Source of the DNA: Castellaniella defragrans
GTDB taxonomy: Bacteria; Pseudomonadota; Gammaproteobacteria; Burkholderiales; Burkholderiaceae_B
Length of the DNA: 64,000 nt
Assembly (NCBI RefSeq): GCF_014203015.1
Contig: NZ_JACHIB010000005.1
Span: 1 to 64,000 of the forward strand
Direction of reading: 5' to 3'
Below the pieces are notes generated by a model. That model searched no databases. It had not been told where the DNA came from and saw nothing but the letters and a program-made list of their open reading frames with translations. The translations under genes were made by a program, and so were the position numbers. This document shows, in pieces, positions 38,689-47,532 of the stretch. Each line of letters opens with the position of its first letter. The stretch's first letter is position 1.

Positions 38689-40992
38689 ATGTTCATCGAG
38701 CTCGTCAAAGGAGTTTCCCTGCTGCTGGCGCTGTGCTTCCTGCACGGCGTGAACGTCCGGCTGTGGCGTTCGCGGCCGCTGGCGGGGCAGGTGTTCTCGG
38801 GCCTGATCTTCGGCGGCATCTGCGTGGTCGGCATGCTGACGCCGCTGGCGCTGGAGCGCGGCGTCATCTTCGATGCGCGCTCGGTGGTGCTCAGCATGGC
38901 GGGCCTGTTCGGCGGCCCGCTGGTGGCCGGGGTGGCGGCGGCGATGGCGGCCGTGGCGCGGCTGTCGCTGGCGGGCGAGGGCGCCCTGGTCGGCCTGCTG
39001 GTGATCCTGCTGTGCGCCGTCTCGGGCCTGCTCTACCGCCGTGCGCGGACGCTCGGATGGCTGGACGTGGATCCGGTCTCGCTGGCGTGCTTCGGGCTGC
39101 TGACGCATGCGGCGGTGCTGGGCCTGTTCCAGTTCCTGCCCGCCGATGTGGCGCGGCATTTCAATGCGATGGTCGCCCAGCCGTTCCTGCTCACGTTCAC
39201 GTCCGCCACGGTGGTGCTGGGCCTGCTGCTGCGGGACATGGACGACCGGCTGGCCACCGAGCGCGTCCTGGCGGACACGGCGGCCCGGCTGCGAGAATCG
39301 GAACTGCGCTTCCGTTCGGTGCTGCTCAACATCCCTTCGATCGCGGTGCAGGGCTATCGCGCGGACGGCACCACGACCTACTGGAACCGGGCGGCGGAGC
39401 GGCTCTACGGCTATACGGCGCAAGAGGCCATGGGCCGCAGCCTGCCCAGCCTGATCGCCCCGGCTTCCCTGCGCGAGCGGATGCGCGAGGACATCGCCCG
39501 CATGTTCGCCACCGGCGAGGTCGCCGCGGCGCGCGAGACGCGGCTGCGGCGCAAGGACGGCTCGCCGGTGGACGTGTTCTCCAGCCATGCCTTCGTCGAT
39601 GCGCCCGGCCAGCCGCCGGAGATGTTCTCGTTCGACGTGGACATCTCGGGCCGCAAGGCCGCCGAGGAGGAGGCGCGCCACCTGGCCTCCTACGACGCGC
39701 TCACCCAGCTGCCCAACCGCCGGCTGCTGGCCGACCGGCTGCAGCGCGTCCTGACCGAGGGCGCCCGTTCGGGCCTGATCACGGCGGTGTTTTTCCTCGA
39801 CCTGGACGATTTCAAGACCCTGAACGACACCCAGGGGCACGAGGTGGGCGACGAGCTGCTGCGGCAGGTGGCGCGCCGCCTGCGCGAGAGCGTGCGCGAA
39901 CGGGACACCGTCGCCCGCCTGAGCGGGGACGCCTTCGTGGTGGTGGCGCCGGGCCTGAGCGACAGCGCGCCGGAGGCGGCCCGCCAGGCGCGCGCGCTGG
40001 GCGAGCTGATGCGGGCCCGCCTGCGCGAGCCGTGCGACCTGGCGGGGCAGGAATACCACTGCACCGCCAGCATCGGCGTGGCGCTGCTGGACTGCGCCTC
40101 GGAGTCGGTGGACGAGGCGCTCAAGCGGGCGGACATGGCGATGTACCGCGCCAAGGACGCCGGGCGCGACACCCTGTGCTTCTTCGATCCGGACATGCAG
40201 CAGGCCGTGACCCGCCGCGCGGCGCTGGAGACCGAGCTGCGCAACGGCCTGCGCCAGGGCCAGTTCCTGCTGCTCTACCAGCCGCAGGTGGACGGCGAGG
40301 GGCGCGTGACCGGCGCCGAGGCGCTGGTGCGCTGGCGCCATCCGGTGCACGGCATGGTGCCGCCGGCCGAATTCATCCCCCTGGCCGAGGAGTCCGGGCT
40401 GATCCTGCCGCTGGGCCACTGGGTCATGGACACGGCGCTGCGCCAGCAGGCCCGCTGGCGGACGGACCCGGCGTTCGGCCGCCTGGACCTGGCGATCAAC
40501 GTCAGTCCGCGCCAGTTCCGCCAGGAAAACTTCGTGACGCAGGTCCTCGCGCTGCTGCGCGAGACCGGTGCCGATCCCGCGCGGATCAAGCTCGAACTCA
40601 CCGAGAGCCTGCTGCTGCACAGCGTGGACAGCGCCATCGAGACCATGCGCGCGCTGCGGGCGCACGGCCTGGGCTTCTCTCTGGACGATTTCGGCACGGG
40701 CTACTCCTCGCTGAACTACCTCAAGCGCCTGCCGCTGTCGCAGATCAAGATCGACCAGAGCTTCGTGCGCGGGGTGCTGCTGGACCCCAGCGACGCGGCC
40801 ATCGCGCGCTCCATCATCGCGCTGGCCGACAGCCTGGGCCTGGGCGTGATCGCCGAGGGCGTGGAAACCGAGGCGCACCGCCGCTTCCTGCTCGGGCACG
40901 GCTGCCCGGCCTTCCAGGGATACCTGTTCGGCCGCCCGATGGCGCTGGAGGCGTTCGAGCAGCACGTCCGCGCGGCGCGGCCGGACCGCTGA
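38689..40992 (+). CDS. Membrane PAS-GGDEF-EAL protein with a degenerate GGDEF motif
   Basis: A 767-residue inner-membrane signalling protein. About six N-terminal helices (residues 1-185) resemble the 5TM receptors of the LYT family (GLFGGPLVAGVAAAMAAVARLSLAGEGALVGLLV). A PAS domain follows (about 205-325), then a GGDEF-like domain (about 340-500) whose signature reads SGDAF (Ser412-Phe416), so diguanylate cyclase activity is probably lost. The EAL domain (about 520-760) is complete: Glu544 in EALVRWRHP, the DDFGTGYSS loop, KIDQSF and AEGVE. It should hydrolyse cyclic di-GMP, with the GGDEF part perhaps sensing GTP. The upstream 197 bp hold no recognisable signal. Confidence 0.93.
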   Translation: MFIELVKGVSLLLALCFLHGVNVRLWRSRPLAGQVFSGLIFGGICVVGMLTPLALERGVIFDARSVVLSMAGLFGGPLVAGVAAAMAAVARLSLAGEGALVGLLVILLCAVSGLLYRRARTLGWLDVDPVSLACFGLLTHAAVLGLFQFLPADVARHFNAMVAQPFLLTFTSATVVLGLLLRDMDDRLATERVLADTAARLRESELRFRSVLLNIPSIAVQGYRADGTTTYWNRAAERLYGYTAQEAMGRSLPSLIAPASLRERMREDIARMFATGEVAAARETRLRRKDGSPVDVFSSHAFVDAPGQPPEMFSFDVDISGRKAAEEEARHLASYDALTQLPNRRLLADRLQRVLTEGARSGLITAVFFLDLDDFKTLNDTQGHEVGDELLRQVARRLRESVRERDTVARLSGDAFVVVAPGLSDSAPEAARQARALGELMRARLREPCDLAGQEYHCTASIGVALLDCASESVDEALKRADMAMYRAKDAGRDTLCFFDPDMQQAVTRRAALETELRNGLRQGQFLLLYQPQVDGEGRVTGAEALVRWRHPVHGMVPPAEFIPLAEESGLILPLGHWVMDTALRQQARWRTDPAFGRLDLAINVSPRQFRQENFVTQVLALLRETGADPARIKLELTESLLLHSVDSAIETMRALRAHGLGFSLDDFGTGYSSLNYLKRLPLSQIKIDQSFVRGVLLDPSDAAIARSIIALADSLGLGVIAEGVETEAHRRFLLGHGCPAFQGYLFGRPMALEAFEQHVRAARPDR

Positions 40993-41046
40993 GCGCGTCC
41001 GGACGGGCGGTTGCCCTCTGCGTCCCACGCTCCGCGGCGCGGCGCC

Positions 41047-41083
41047 CGGAAGCGGCGTCCGGCAGCGGCGTCCGGAAGCGGCC
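41047..41083. repeat. 13-bp tandem repeat between the EAL and rpoN genes
   Basis: CGGAAGCGGCGTC, CGGCAGCGGCGTC and CGGAAGCGGCC follow each other in the 97-bp gap between the convergent genes. No terminator hairpin with a T-tract is seen. Confidence 0.7.
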
Positions 41084-41089
41084 CAGTCC

Positions 41090-42541
41090 TCAGTAATGGA
41101 CCCTGCGCAGCTCCACCGCGGGAATCTTCAGCTGCCCCCGGTACTTCGTGACGGTGCGGCGCGCCACCCGGATGCCGTGGCGCGCCAGCTGCTGGGTCAG
41201 GTCCACGTCCGACAGCGGCTGCGCCGGGTCCTCGGCGTCGATCAGCTCCTGGATCAGCGCGCGCACCGCGCCGGCCGAGCAGGAGCCGGCGCCCTCGGTG
41301 CCCAGTTCGCGGGAAAAGAAATGGCGGAATTCGTACAGGCCGCGCGGCGTGAGCATGTACTTGCCGGCCGTGGCGCGCGAGACGGTGGACTCGTGGATGT
41401 CCAGGTCCTCGGCGATCTCGTGCAGCATGAGCGGGCGCAGGGCCACGTCGCCGTAGTCGAAGAAGCGCCGCTGGCGCAGCACGATCGCCTCGGCCACGCG
41501 CAGGATGGTGGCGTAGCGCTGCTCCACGTTGCGGATCAGCCAGCGGGCTTCCTGCAGCTCGCGCTGCAGCGGCTCGCGGCTGTCGCAGCGCGCCCGCTGG
41601 AACCAGTCCGCGTACTGCCGGTGCAGGCGCGCCCTGGGGATGGCGGCTTCGTTCAGGCGCACGCGCCAGCGCGCGCCGACCTTGTCGATCACCACGTCGG
41701 GGATGGGGTAGGCGATCGGGCTGTCGTCGTAGCGCAGGCCCGGCTTGGGGTCGAGCGTGCGGATCAGTTCGCAGGCCTGCCTCAGCGTAGCGTCGTCCGC
41801 CTCCAGTTCCCGCCGCAGTCCGGCCCAGTCGTTGCGCGCGAGCCGCGGCAGGTGCCCGTCCACGATGGCCAGCGCCAGCCGGTGCGCCGGATCGCCGGCG
41901 TCCTCCCGCGCCCGCAGCTGCAGCATCAGGCATTCGCGCAGGTCGCGCGCGCCGATGCCCGGCGCGTGCAGCTGCTGCACCAGACCCAGGGCCATGCGCC
42001 ACTCGGCTTCCTCGGCGGGCGGATCGAAGGCGCCGTCCTCCGACAGCGAATCCAGGGGCTGGCGCAGGTAGCCGTCCGGATCCAGGGAGTCGATCAGGTA
42101 GCTCGCCAGCATGCGGTCGCGCTCCGACAGCGGCAGCGTGCCCAGCGCCCCGAGCAGGCGGTCGCGCAGGGACCGGCGGGTGGGCTTGTGCGCGAAGGGA
42201 TCCATGTCGCCCTGCGCGGCCGGCTGCGGATAGTCGCCGGGGTAGGGCGCGTCGGGCGCGTCCGGGGCGGGCGGCGCCGGCTCGTCCAGCGTGTCGGCGG
42301 GCCCGGCGGGCAGCAGTTCTCCGCCGGCGGCGGGCGCCGTGGACAGGGCGATGTCGGCGCAGGCGGCGACGGGATCGGACTCTTCCTCGGCTTCTTCCAG
42401 GAAGGGATTGGTCTCCAGGGCATGCCGGACGGCCTGCTGGAATTCCAGGGTCGACATCTGCAGGAACTTCACGGATTGCTGCAGACGGGGAGCGAGCGCC
42501 ATGCCATGGCGCAGCTGTAGTTCCGGACCGGCGTAGCTCAA
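41090..42541 (-). CDS. rpoN: RNA polymerase sigma-54 factor
   Basis: About 483 residues. Region I (LQLRHGMALAPRLQQSVKFLQMSTLEFQQAV) binds activators; region II is a short acidic Ala/Pro-rich linker; region III covers the core-binding domain and HTH (HEIAEDLDIHESTVSRATAGKYM), and the RpoN box reads ARRTVTKYR near the C-terminus. I prefer the TTG at 42541, which has GGAGGA 5 bp ahead, over the ATG at 42553, which has no ribosome-binding site. It is not next to lptB, hpf or ptsN, the usual rpoN neighbours, so it may be a second, specialised copy. A sigma-54 response regulator lies 14 kb away. Confidence 0.95.
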   Translation of the reverse strand: MSYAGPELQLRHGMALAPRLQQSVKFLQMSTLEFQQAVRHALETNPFLEEAEEESDPVAACADIALSTAPAAGGELLPAGPADTLDEPAPPAPDAPDAPYPGDYPQPAAQGDMDPFAHKPTRRSLRDRLLGALGTLPLSERDRMLASYLIDSLDPDGYLRQPLDSLSEDGAFDPPAEEAEWRMALGLVQQLHAPGIGARDLRECLMLQLRAREDAGDPAHRLALAIVDGHLPRLARNDWAGLRRELEADDATLRQACELIRTLDPKPGLRYDDSPIAYPIPDVVIDKVGARWRVRLNEAAIPRARLHRQYADWFQRARCDSREPLQRELQEARWLIRNVEQRYATILRVAEAIVLRQRRFFDYGDVALRPLMLHEIAEDLDIHESTVSRATAGKYMLTPRGLYEFRHFFSRELGTEGAGSCSAGAVRALIQELIDAEDPAQPLSDVDLTQQLARHGIRVARRTVTKYRGQLKIPAVELRRVHY

Positions 42542-42748
42542 CGTTTCCTCCATTCATCGAAGTGGCGACATTCATTGAAGTCGCAAGGAACGACTTCATT
42601 TCAAGCAATATCCATGCCAAGTGGGCGGCCGGCGGCCCTCCGAGAGGACGCGCGCGCGAGGCGCCGGACGAACGCCGCGCGGGCGCCGATGCCCGGGTAC
42701 AGAAATTGCGCATCGTCGGTAGTTTTTACGTGGCGCGGAGGTGCCGGC

Positions 42749-45481
42749 ATGGAGAAGGAAGACGATGCGGCGTTTGCCCGGCGCGAGGTGTTGCGCATCA
42801 TCGGCGGCGTGCTGTGGGAGCAGCGCTGGCGCACCGGGCTCGCCCTGGTCCTGCTGGTGGCGGCCAAGCTCTTCATGGTGGCCGTGCCGATCGCGCTGAA
42901 GCGGATCGTGGACGTGCTCGGCGCGCCGGCCGGGCTGGTGCTGCCGGTCTTCCTGCTGCTGGGCTACGTGCTGCTGCGCTTTGCCGGCAGCCTGGGCACG
43001 GAGATCCGCGACGTGGTGTTTTCCCCGGTGGCCCAGCGGGCGGTGGTGATCTTCACGCTGCGGGTCTTCCGCCATCTGCAGTCCCTGGGCGCGCGCTTCC
43101 ACGGGACGCGGCAGACCGGCAGCATGGCGCGCGACCTGGACCGGGGGACGGCGGGCGTCTCCTTCCTCGTGGGCACCGCGCTGTTCACGCTGCTGCCGAC
43201 GGTGGTGGAAATCGTGTCGGTGGTGGGCATCCTGGTGTTCGGCTACGATCTGGCGTTCGCCGGCGTGGTGGCCGCGACCTTCGTGCTGTACGGCGTCCAT
43301 ACCTCGGTGCAGATCGGCCGGCGCATCCCCTTGCAGCGCCACCTCAACGACCTCGACTCCCAGGCGGGCGGCAAGGTGGTCGACAGCCTGCTGAACTACG
43401 AGGCGGTCAAGCTCAACGGGACCGAGGCGGGCGAATCGGACCGGCTCGAAGGCGTGCTGCGCCAGCGGATGGAAGCGGCGGTGCTCAACCAGAATTCGCT
43501 GTCGCTACTGCACGTCGGGCAGGCGGGCATCATCGCCGTGGGGTTGGGCGCCGTCATGCTGCTGGCGGGGCAGCAGGTGGTCGGCGGGCGGATGACGGTG
43601 GGCGACCTGGTGCTGATCAACGCGTACATGATCCAGATCTGCCTGCCGCTGAACATGCTGGGACTGATCGTGCGCCAGTCGCGCGAGGCCTTCATCGCGG
43701 CCGAGCGGGTCTGCGCCCTGCTGCGCCTGCCGCCCGAGCCCGGCGCGGAGCCCGGCCTGCCGGCGCTGGCCCAGGGGCCGGGAGAGGTGGCGTTCGAGAA
43801 CGTGTCGTTCGGCTACGAGCCGGGCAGGCGCATCCTGCACGACGTGGACCTGCGCATCCCGGCCGGCAGCACCCTGGCGGTGGTGGGGGGCAGCGGCTCG
43901 GGCAAGTCCACCCTGGCGCGGCTGCTGCTGCGCTTCTACGATCCGGACGAAGGCCGGGTGCTGGTGGACGGCCAGGACGTGCGCGCGGTGGGCATCGCCA
44001 GCCTGCGCCGCCGGCTCGGCATCGTGCCGCAGGACACGCAGCTGTTCAACGACACCATCGCCTACAACATCGGCTACAGCCGCCCGGGCGCCACGCGCGA
44101 GGAGATCCGCCAGGCCGCCGCGGCGGCCCGCATCCACGACTTCATCGAAGGCCTGCCCGCCGGCTACGACACGCCGGTGGGCGAACGGGGGCTGAAGCTG
44201 TCCGGCGGCGAGCGCCAGCGCATCGCCATCGCCCGGGCCCTGCTCAAGCGGCCCTCCATCATGATCTTCGACGAGGCGACCTCGGCGCTGGACACGCGCA
44301 CCGAGCGGGCGATCCAGCAGGAGCTCGACCGCATCGCGCGCGACCACACCACGCTGATCATCGCCCACCGGCTGTCCACCATCGTCGATGCGGACCGCAT
44401 CGTGGTGCTGGACCGGGGCCGGGTGGCGGAATCCGGCACGCACGAGGAACTGCTCGCGCGCGGCGCCGTGTATGCGCAGATGTGGCAGTTGCAGCGCCAG
44501 CTGAGCGCGCTGGAGACGGCGGGCGGACAGTCCGAGCGCCTGCCCGTGAATCTCGTCGCCCTGGTGGCCGGCGTGCTGGACGCCTCGCGCGACCTGCTGC
44601 GCGGCCGCGGGGTCAATCTCTATACCCTGATCGGCGCCGAGGCGGCCCGCATCACGGGCGACCCCGGCGCCCTGCAGCGCCTGATCCTGGACCTGCACCT
44701 GCGCGCCCTGGCCTTCACGCCGCCGGGCGGCCGCATGGCGCTGAAGCTCGCCCGCGACGGCCCGGCGACGCGCCTGTCCATCACCGACGGCCGCGCCTCG
44801 CCGGACGGGGCCATCGTCCAGGCGCCGCTCGACGATCCGGCCCTGGCGCGCGCCGCGGCGCTGGACCCGGCCGCGCTGGCGGCCGACATCCAGCGGCAGG
44901 GCGGGCATTTCTCCGAGACGCGCGAGGCGGATGGAGCGATGACCGCGTCGGTGGAATTTCCGCTGCGGCCCCTGGCCGATCCCGATCCGGCCGCGGCCGC
45001 GCCGGCGGAGCCGGCGTCGGCGGAACTGTCCGGATTGACCGACCTGTCGGGGCTGACCGTCATGCTGGTCGATGACCACGACGAGGCGCGCGACATGCTT
45101 TCGGCCGTGCTGCGCGACGGCGGCGCGCGCACCGAGGTGCATTCGAGCGGCCGCGAGGCGCTGGATGCGCTGCTGGGCCGGGCGTTTCCGCAGTGGCCCG
45201 ACGTGCTGGTCTGCGACATCTCCTTGGGAGACATGGACGGCGATGAGGTGGTCGCGCGGGTGCGGGCGCGCGAATCCGAGGCGCGCGTCGCCCTGTCCGG
45301 CCAGCTGCCGGCCATCGCCGTGTCCGGCCATGCGTCGCCGGAATACCGCCTGCGCGCGCTGATGGCGGGCTTCCAGATGCATCTGAGCAAGCCCGTGGAC
45401 GCGCGCGAGCTGCTGGCCAGCGTGGCGACGCTGGCGCGCTCGCGCCGGCCGGCGAAGGAAATCCCGGCCGGGAGCCCGTGA
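42749..45481 (+). CDS. ABC exporter fused to a pseudo-histidine-kinase ATPase domain and a receiver domain
   Basis: A 910-residue fusion. Residues 20-320 are the six-helix domain of an Atm1/HMT1-type exporter; about 335-575 the nucleotide-binding domain (Lys386 in GGSGSGKST, KLSGGERQRIAIARAL, IMIFDEATSALD, IIAHRLST). Residues 590-755 resemble a histidine-kinase ATPase (RITGDPGALQRLILDLHLRALAFTPPGGR), but the N-box Asn is Arg652 and no phosphorylatable H-box is seen. Residues 768-890 are a receiver domain (VMLVDDHDEARDML, acceptor Asp823 in VCDISLGDMDG, conserved Lys in HLSKPV). Phosphorylation could gate transport. A GCGGAGG site precedes the ATG; rpoN is divergent. The cargo is unknown. Confidence 0.9.
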   Translation: MEKEDDAAFARREVLRIIGGVLWEQRWRTGLALVLLVAAKLFMVAVPIALKRIVDVLGAPAGLVLPVFLLLGYVLLRFAGSLGTEIRDVVFSPVAQRAVVIFTLRVFRHLQSLGARFHGTRQTGSMARDLDRGTAGVSFLVGTALFTLLPTVVEIVSVVGILVFGYDLAFAGVVAATFVLYGVHTSVQIGRRIPLQRHLNDLDSQAGGKVVDSLLNYEAVKLNGTEAGESDRLEGVLRQRMEAAVLNQNSLSLLHVGQAGIIAVGLGAVMLLAGQQVVGGRMTVGDLVLINAYMIQICLPLNMLGLIVRQSREAFIAAERVCALLRLPPEPGAEPGLPALAQGPGEVAFENVSFGYEPGRRILHDVDLRIPAGSTLAVVGGSGSGKSTLARLLLRFYDPDEGRVLVDGQDVRAVGIASLRRRLGIVPQDTQLFNDTIAYNIGYSRPGATREEIRQAAAAARIHDFIEGLPAGYDTPVGERGLKLSGGERQRIAIARALLKRPSIMIFDEATSALDTRTERAIQQELDRIARDHTTLIIAHRLSTIVDADRIVVLDRGRVAESGTHEELLARGAVYAQMWQLQRQLSALETAGGQSERLPVNLVALVAGVLDASRDLLRGRGVNLYTLIGAEAARITGDPGALQRLILDLHLRALAFTPPGGRMALKLARDGPATRLSITDGRASPDGAIVQAPLDDPALARAAALDPAALAADIQRQGGHFSETREADGAMTASVEFPLRPLADPDPAAAAPAEPASAELSGLTDLSGLTVMLVDDHDEARDMLSAVLRDGGARTEVHSSGREALDALLGRAFPQWPDVLVCDISLGDMDGDEVVARVRARESEARVALSGQLPAIAVSGHASPEYRLRALMAGFQMHLSKPVDARELLASVATLARSRRPAKEIPAGSP

Positions 45482-45665
45482 GGCTGGGTACGGCCGGCCG
45501 GGTTTTCGCGCCGCGTCCCGCCCGGTCCGGCAGGTTCTGCCCGGCTTGGTCCAGTTCGGCCAGGTTCCGTCCGGTCCCGCCTGCGCGCCGGTCGCGGCAC
45601 GGTACTTGCTCAGGCAGGGATGCGGCGCTGCCTTTCGTGGTGCCACTCAAATCAGGAGAGTCGAT

Positions 45666-46853
45666 ATGCAACGGGATGATCAATATCGGGACCGGTGGAC
45701 GCAGGAAGGTGGCCAGAGGTACGGCGGGCAGCGCGAGGACTATAGCGGCCCGCGCGAAGGCTTCGGCGACGACTACGGCCAGCGGCGTTCGCAGCGCGAT
45801 GCGTGGGGCGACGAGGGCCGCGGCGGCCGCTCCGACCTGCAGTCGCGGGGCGACCACTGGGAGCAGGACGATTATTCGCGTGATCGCGGCCCGTCCCATC
45901 ACCGGCGCGGGCAGTACGGCTACGGCCAGTCCAACCCGCAGGGGGCGCAGTACGAGCAGGGCGGCCGCTACCCCGGCACGCGGCCGTACGGCGACCGGCA
46001 ATGGCTGGGTCGGGACGAGGAATACGGCCAGGGACGCCGCGGCCGCTCGGGCGGCGGCTGGGACCTGGAAGGCGGCCAGAGCTACGGCATGAGCAGCGAA
46101 GACCGCATGCCCTACGACTACGGCCGGCGCGAGCAGGGGCGCGGCCAGCAGGGCGGCGAATACGGCGGCTATGGCCGCGGCGGCGGTGAATACGGTGGTT
46201 ATGGCCGGAGCGGCGAATACGGCGGCTACGGCCGCGGCGGCGAGCATGGCGGCTATGGCGGGCAGGGCGGCTACGGCGGCGGCCGCGGCCGGTACGGTCA
46301 GGGAAGCCAGGGAAGCGAGTACGGCGACTACGGCCAGAGCAGCTATGGGCAGGGCGGCGAATTCGGCGGCTACGGCCAGTCCCGCGGTTCCGGCCGGGGC
46401 GGCGAGTACGGCGGCTACGGCGGTTCCGGCCAGGGCGGGATGCATCGGCATTCCGGACACCAGCAGCGCATGGACCCCAAGGGCTACACGCGTTCCGACG
46501 AGCGCGTGCGCGAGCACGTTTGCGAGCATCTGAGCGAAAGCGGCCTGGACGTGCGCGACGTGGAAGTCAACGTCAAGGACGGCCAGGTCACGCTGCAGGG
46601 CCACGTGCCCGACCGGCATACCAAGCATGCCGTCGAGGACTGCGCCGATCAATGCGTCGGGGTCAAGGACGTGGAGAACCGGCTCAAGGTGAGCGCGGAC
46701 GAGGGCCGGGGACGCTCGGGCGGCACGGGATCTTCCGGCGGCTCGGCTGCGTCGGGCGGTTCGGGTTCGTCCAGCGGCGCGGGATCTTCCGGCGGTTCGG
46801 GGACTTCCGCCGGCGCCGGCTCGGGCCGCCAGGCGCCGGGCCAGCATACTTGA
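45666..46853 (+). CDS. BON-domain protein with a long Gly/Tyr/Arg-rich region
   Basis: A 395-residue cytosolic-looking protein with no signal peptide. Residues 1-275 are low-complexity: Arg/Asp/Gln/Gly-rich at first, then repeats of the type GGEYGGYGRG or GGYGQ (about 165-265). Residues 285-350 form a BON domain (DERVREHVCEHLSESGLDVRDVEVNVKDGQVTLQGHVPDRHTKHAVEDCADQCVGVKDVENRLKV). The tail is Gly/Ser-only. BON domains bind phospholipids or act in stress proteins such as OsmY. The repeats look like RG/GYG phase-separating sequences. It is followed 19 bp later by the PRC-barrel gene. The degenerate GC-rich repeats at 45,520-45,590 lie before it. Confidence 0.88.
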   Translation: MQRDDQYRDRWTQEGGQRYGGQREDYSGPREGFGDDYGQRRSQRDAWGDEGRGGRSDLQSRGDHWEQDDYSRDRGPSHHRRGQYGYGQSNPQGAQYEQGGRYPGTRPYGDRQWLGRDEEYGQGRRGRSGGGWDLEGGQSYGMSSEDRMPYDYGRREQGRGQQGGEYGGYGRGGGEYGGYGRSGEYGGYGRGGEHGGYGGQGGYGGGRGRYGQGSQGSEYGDYGQSSYGQGGEFGGYGQSRGSGRGGEYGGYGGSGQGGMHRHSGHQQRMDPKGYTRSDERVREHVCEHLSESGLDVRDVEVNVKDGQVTLQGHVPDRHTKHAVEDCADQCVGVKDVENRLKVSADEGRGRSGGTGSSGGSAASGGSGSSSGAGSSGGSGTSAGAGSGRQAPGQHT

Positions 46854-46872
46854 TGAATCGAGGAGGACATCC

Positions 46873-47289
46873 ATGGTGCAGACGACACAACAGGCGGCCG
46901 GCGCGCGCATCGTCGGCGGCCCCAAGGCCGACTTCAAGGGACCGGGTCCCGAGCTGATGGCGGCCGATACGCTGCAAGGCAACGAAGTCTACAACCCGCA
47001 GGGCGAAACGCTCGGTTCCATCGAGGACATCATGCTGGACGTGCCCCATGGCCGGATCGCCTATGCCGTGCTGTCGCGCGGCGGCGTGCTGGGCATCGGC
47101 GACAAGCTGTATGCCATTCCGTGGCACGCGCTGGTGCTGGACACCGACCGCAAGTGCTTCGTGCTGGACGTCAGCGCCGAGCGCCTGAGCCAGGCTGACG
47201 GCTTCGACAAGGACGACTGGCCGTCCATGGCCGACGAGGCCTGGGCCCGGCGGGTCCATGACTTCTACGACCAGCCGCCGTACTGGTAG
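46873..47289 (+). CDS. PRC-barrel domain-containing protein
   Basis: A 138-residue soluble protein. The PRC-barrel spans about residues 28-105 (LMAADTLQGNEVYNPQGETLGSIEDIMLDVPHGRIAYAVLSRGGVLGIGDKLYAIPWHALVLDTDRKCFVLDVSAERL), closely matching stress-linked stand-alone PRC-barrel proteins. The C-terminal FDKDDWPSMADEAWARRVHDFYDQPPYW is also typical of that group. A GAGGAGG site precedes the ATG. It probably forms an operon with the BON protein and responds to osmotic or envelope stress; the molecular function is unknown. Confidence 0.93.
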   Translation: MVQTTQQAAGARIVGGPKADFKGPGPELMAADTLQGNEVYNPQGETLGSIEDIMLDVPHGRIAYAVLSRGGVLGIGDKLYAIPWHALVLDTDRKCFVLDVSAERLSQADGFDKDDWPSMADEAWARRVHDFYDQPPYW

Positions 47290-47377
47290 GCGCGGCCGGT
47301 GGCAGGCGCGGCCGGCACTCTCCCCGGCCTCGTCCCGCCCCCGCGGCCGCGCAGAGCGGCCGCGGGGGCGGTCGCCG

Positions 47378-47521
47378 CCCGGCTTTTCTTCCGACCGGTT
47401 TTTCTTCCGGCAGATTTCCCATCCGGCAGATTTCCCATCCGGCCGACTTTCCATCCGACCGACTTTCCATCCGACCGACTTTCCATCCGACCGACTATCC
47501 ATCCGACCGACTATCCATCAG
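47378..47521. repeat. Nine-copy 16-bp tandem repeat (VNTR-like)
   Basis: Nine consecutive 16-bp units; the last five have the consensus RCCGACTWTCCATCCG, the two before them read GCAGATTTCCCATCCG, and the first two are more decayed (CCCGGCTTTTCTTCCG, ACCGGTTTTTCTTCCG). The final unit ends ATCAG and supplies part of the AGGAG ribosome-binding site of the SDR gene at 47533. Copy-number change would move or alter the leader of that operon. Confidence 0.92.
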
Positions 47522-47532
47522 GAGTTCTTTGC

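Noticed and set aside
39363-39372. GACGGCACCA, a match to the 3' end of tRNA-Leu, as a possible attachment site
   Set aside because: Only 10 bases match, and it lies inside the EAL protein gene; chance is the simpler explanation.
42562-42748. Upstream extension of the ABC exporter fusion (start near 42,575)
   Set aside because: The extra residues overlap the rpoN leader and have no exporter similarity; GCGGAGG supports the ATG at 42749.
47378-47521. Repeat array considered as a CRISPR
   Set aside because: The 16-bp units are directly adjacent with no spacers, and no cas gene is present.
47299-47532. Upstream extension of the SDR coding frame through the 16-bp repeats
   Set aside because: The repeat unit is not a multiple of three, the extension has no SDR similarity, and AGGAG stands right before the ATG at 47533.
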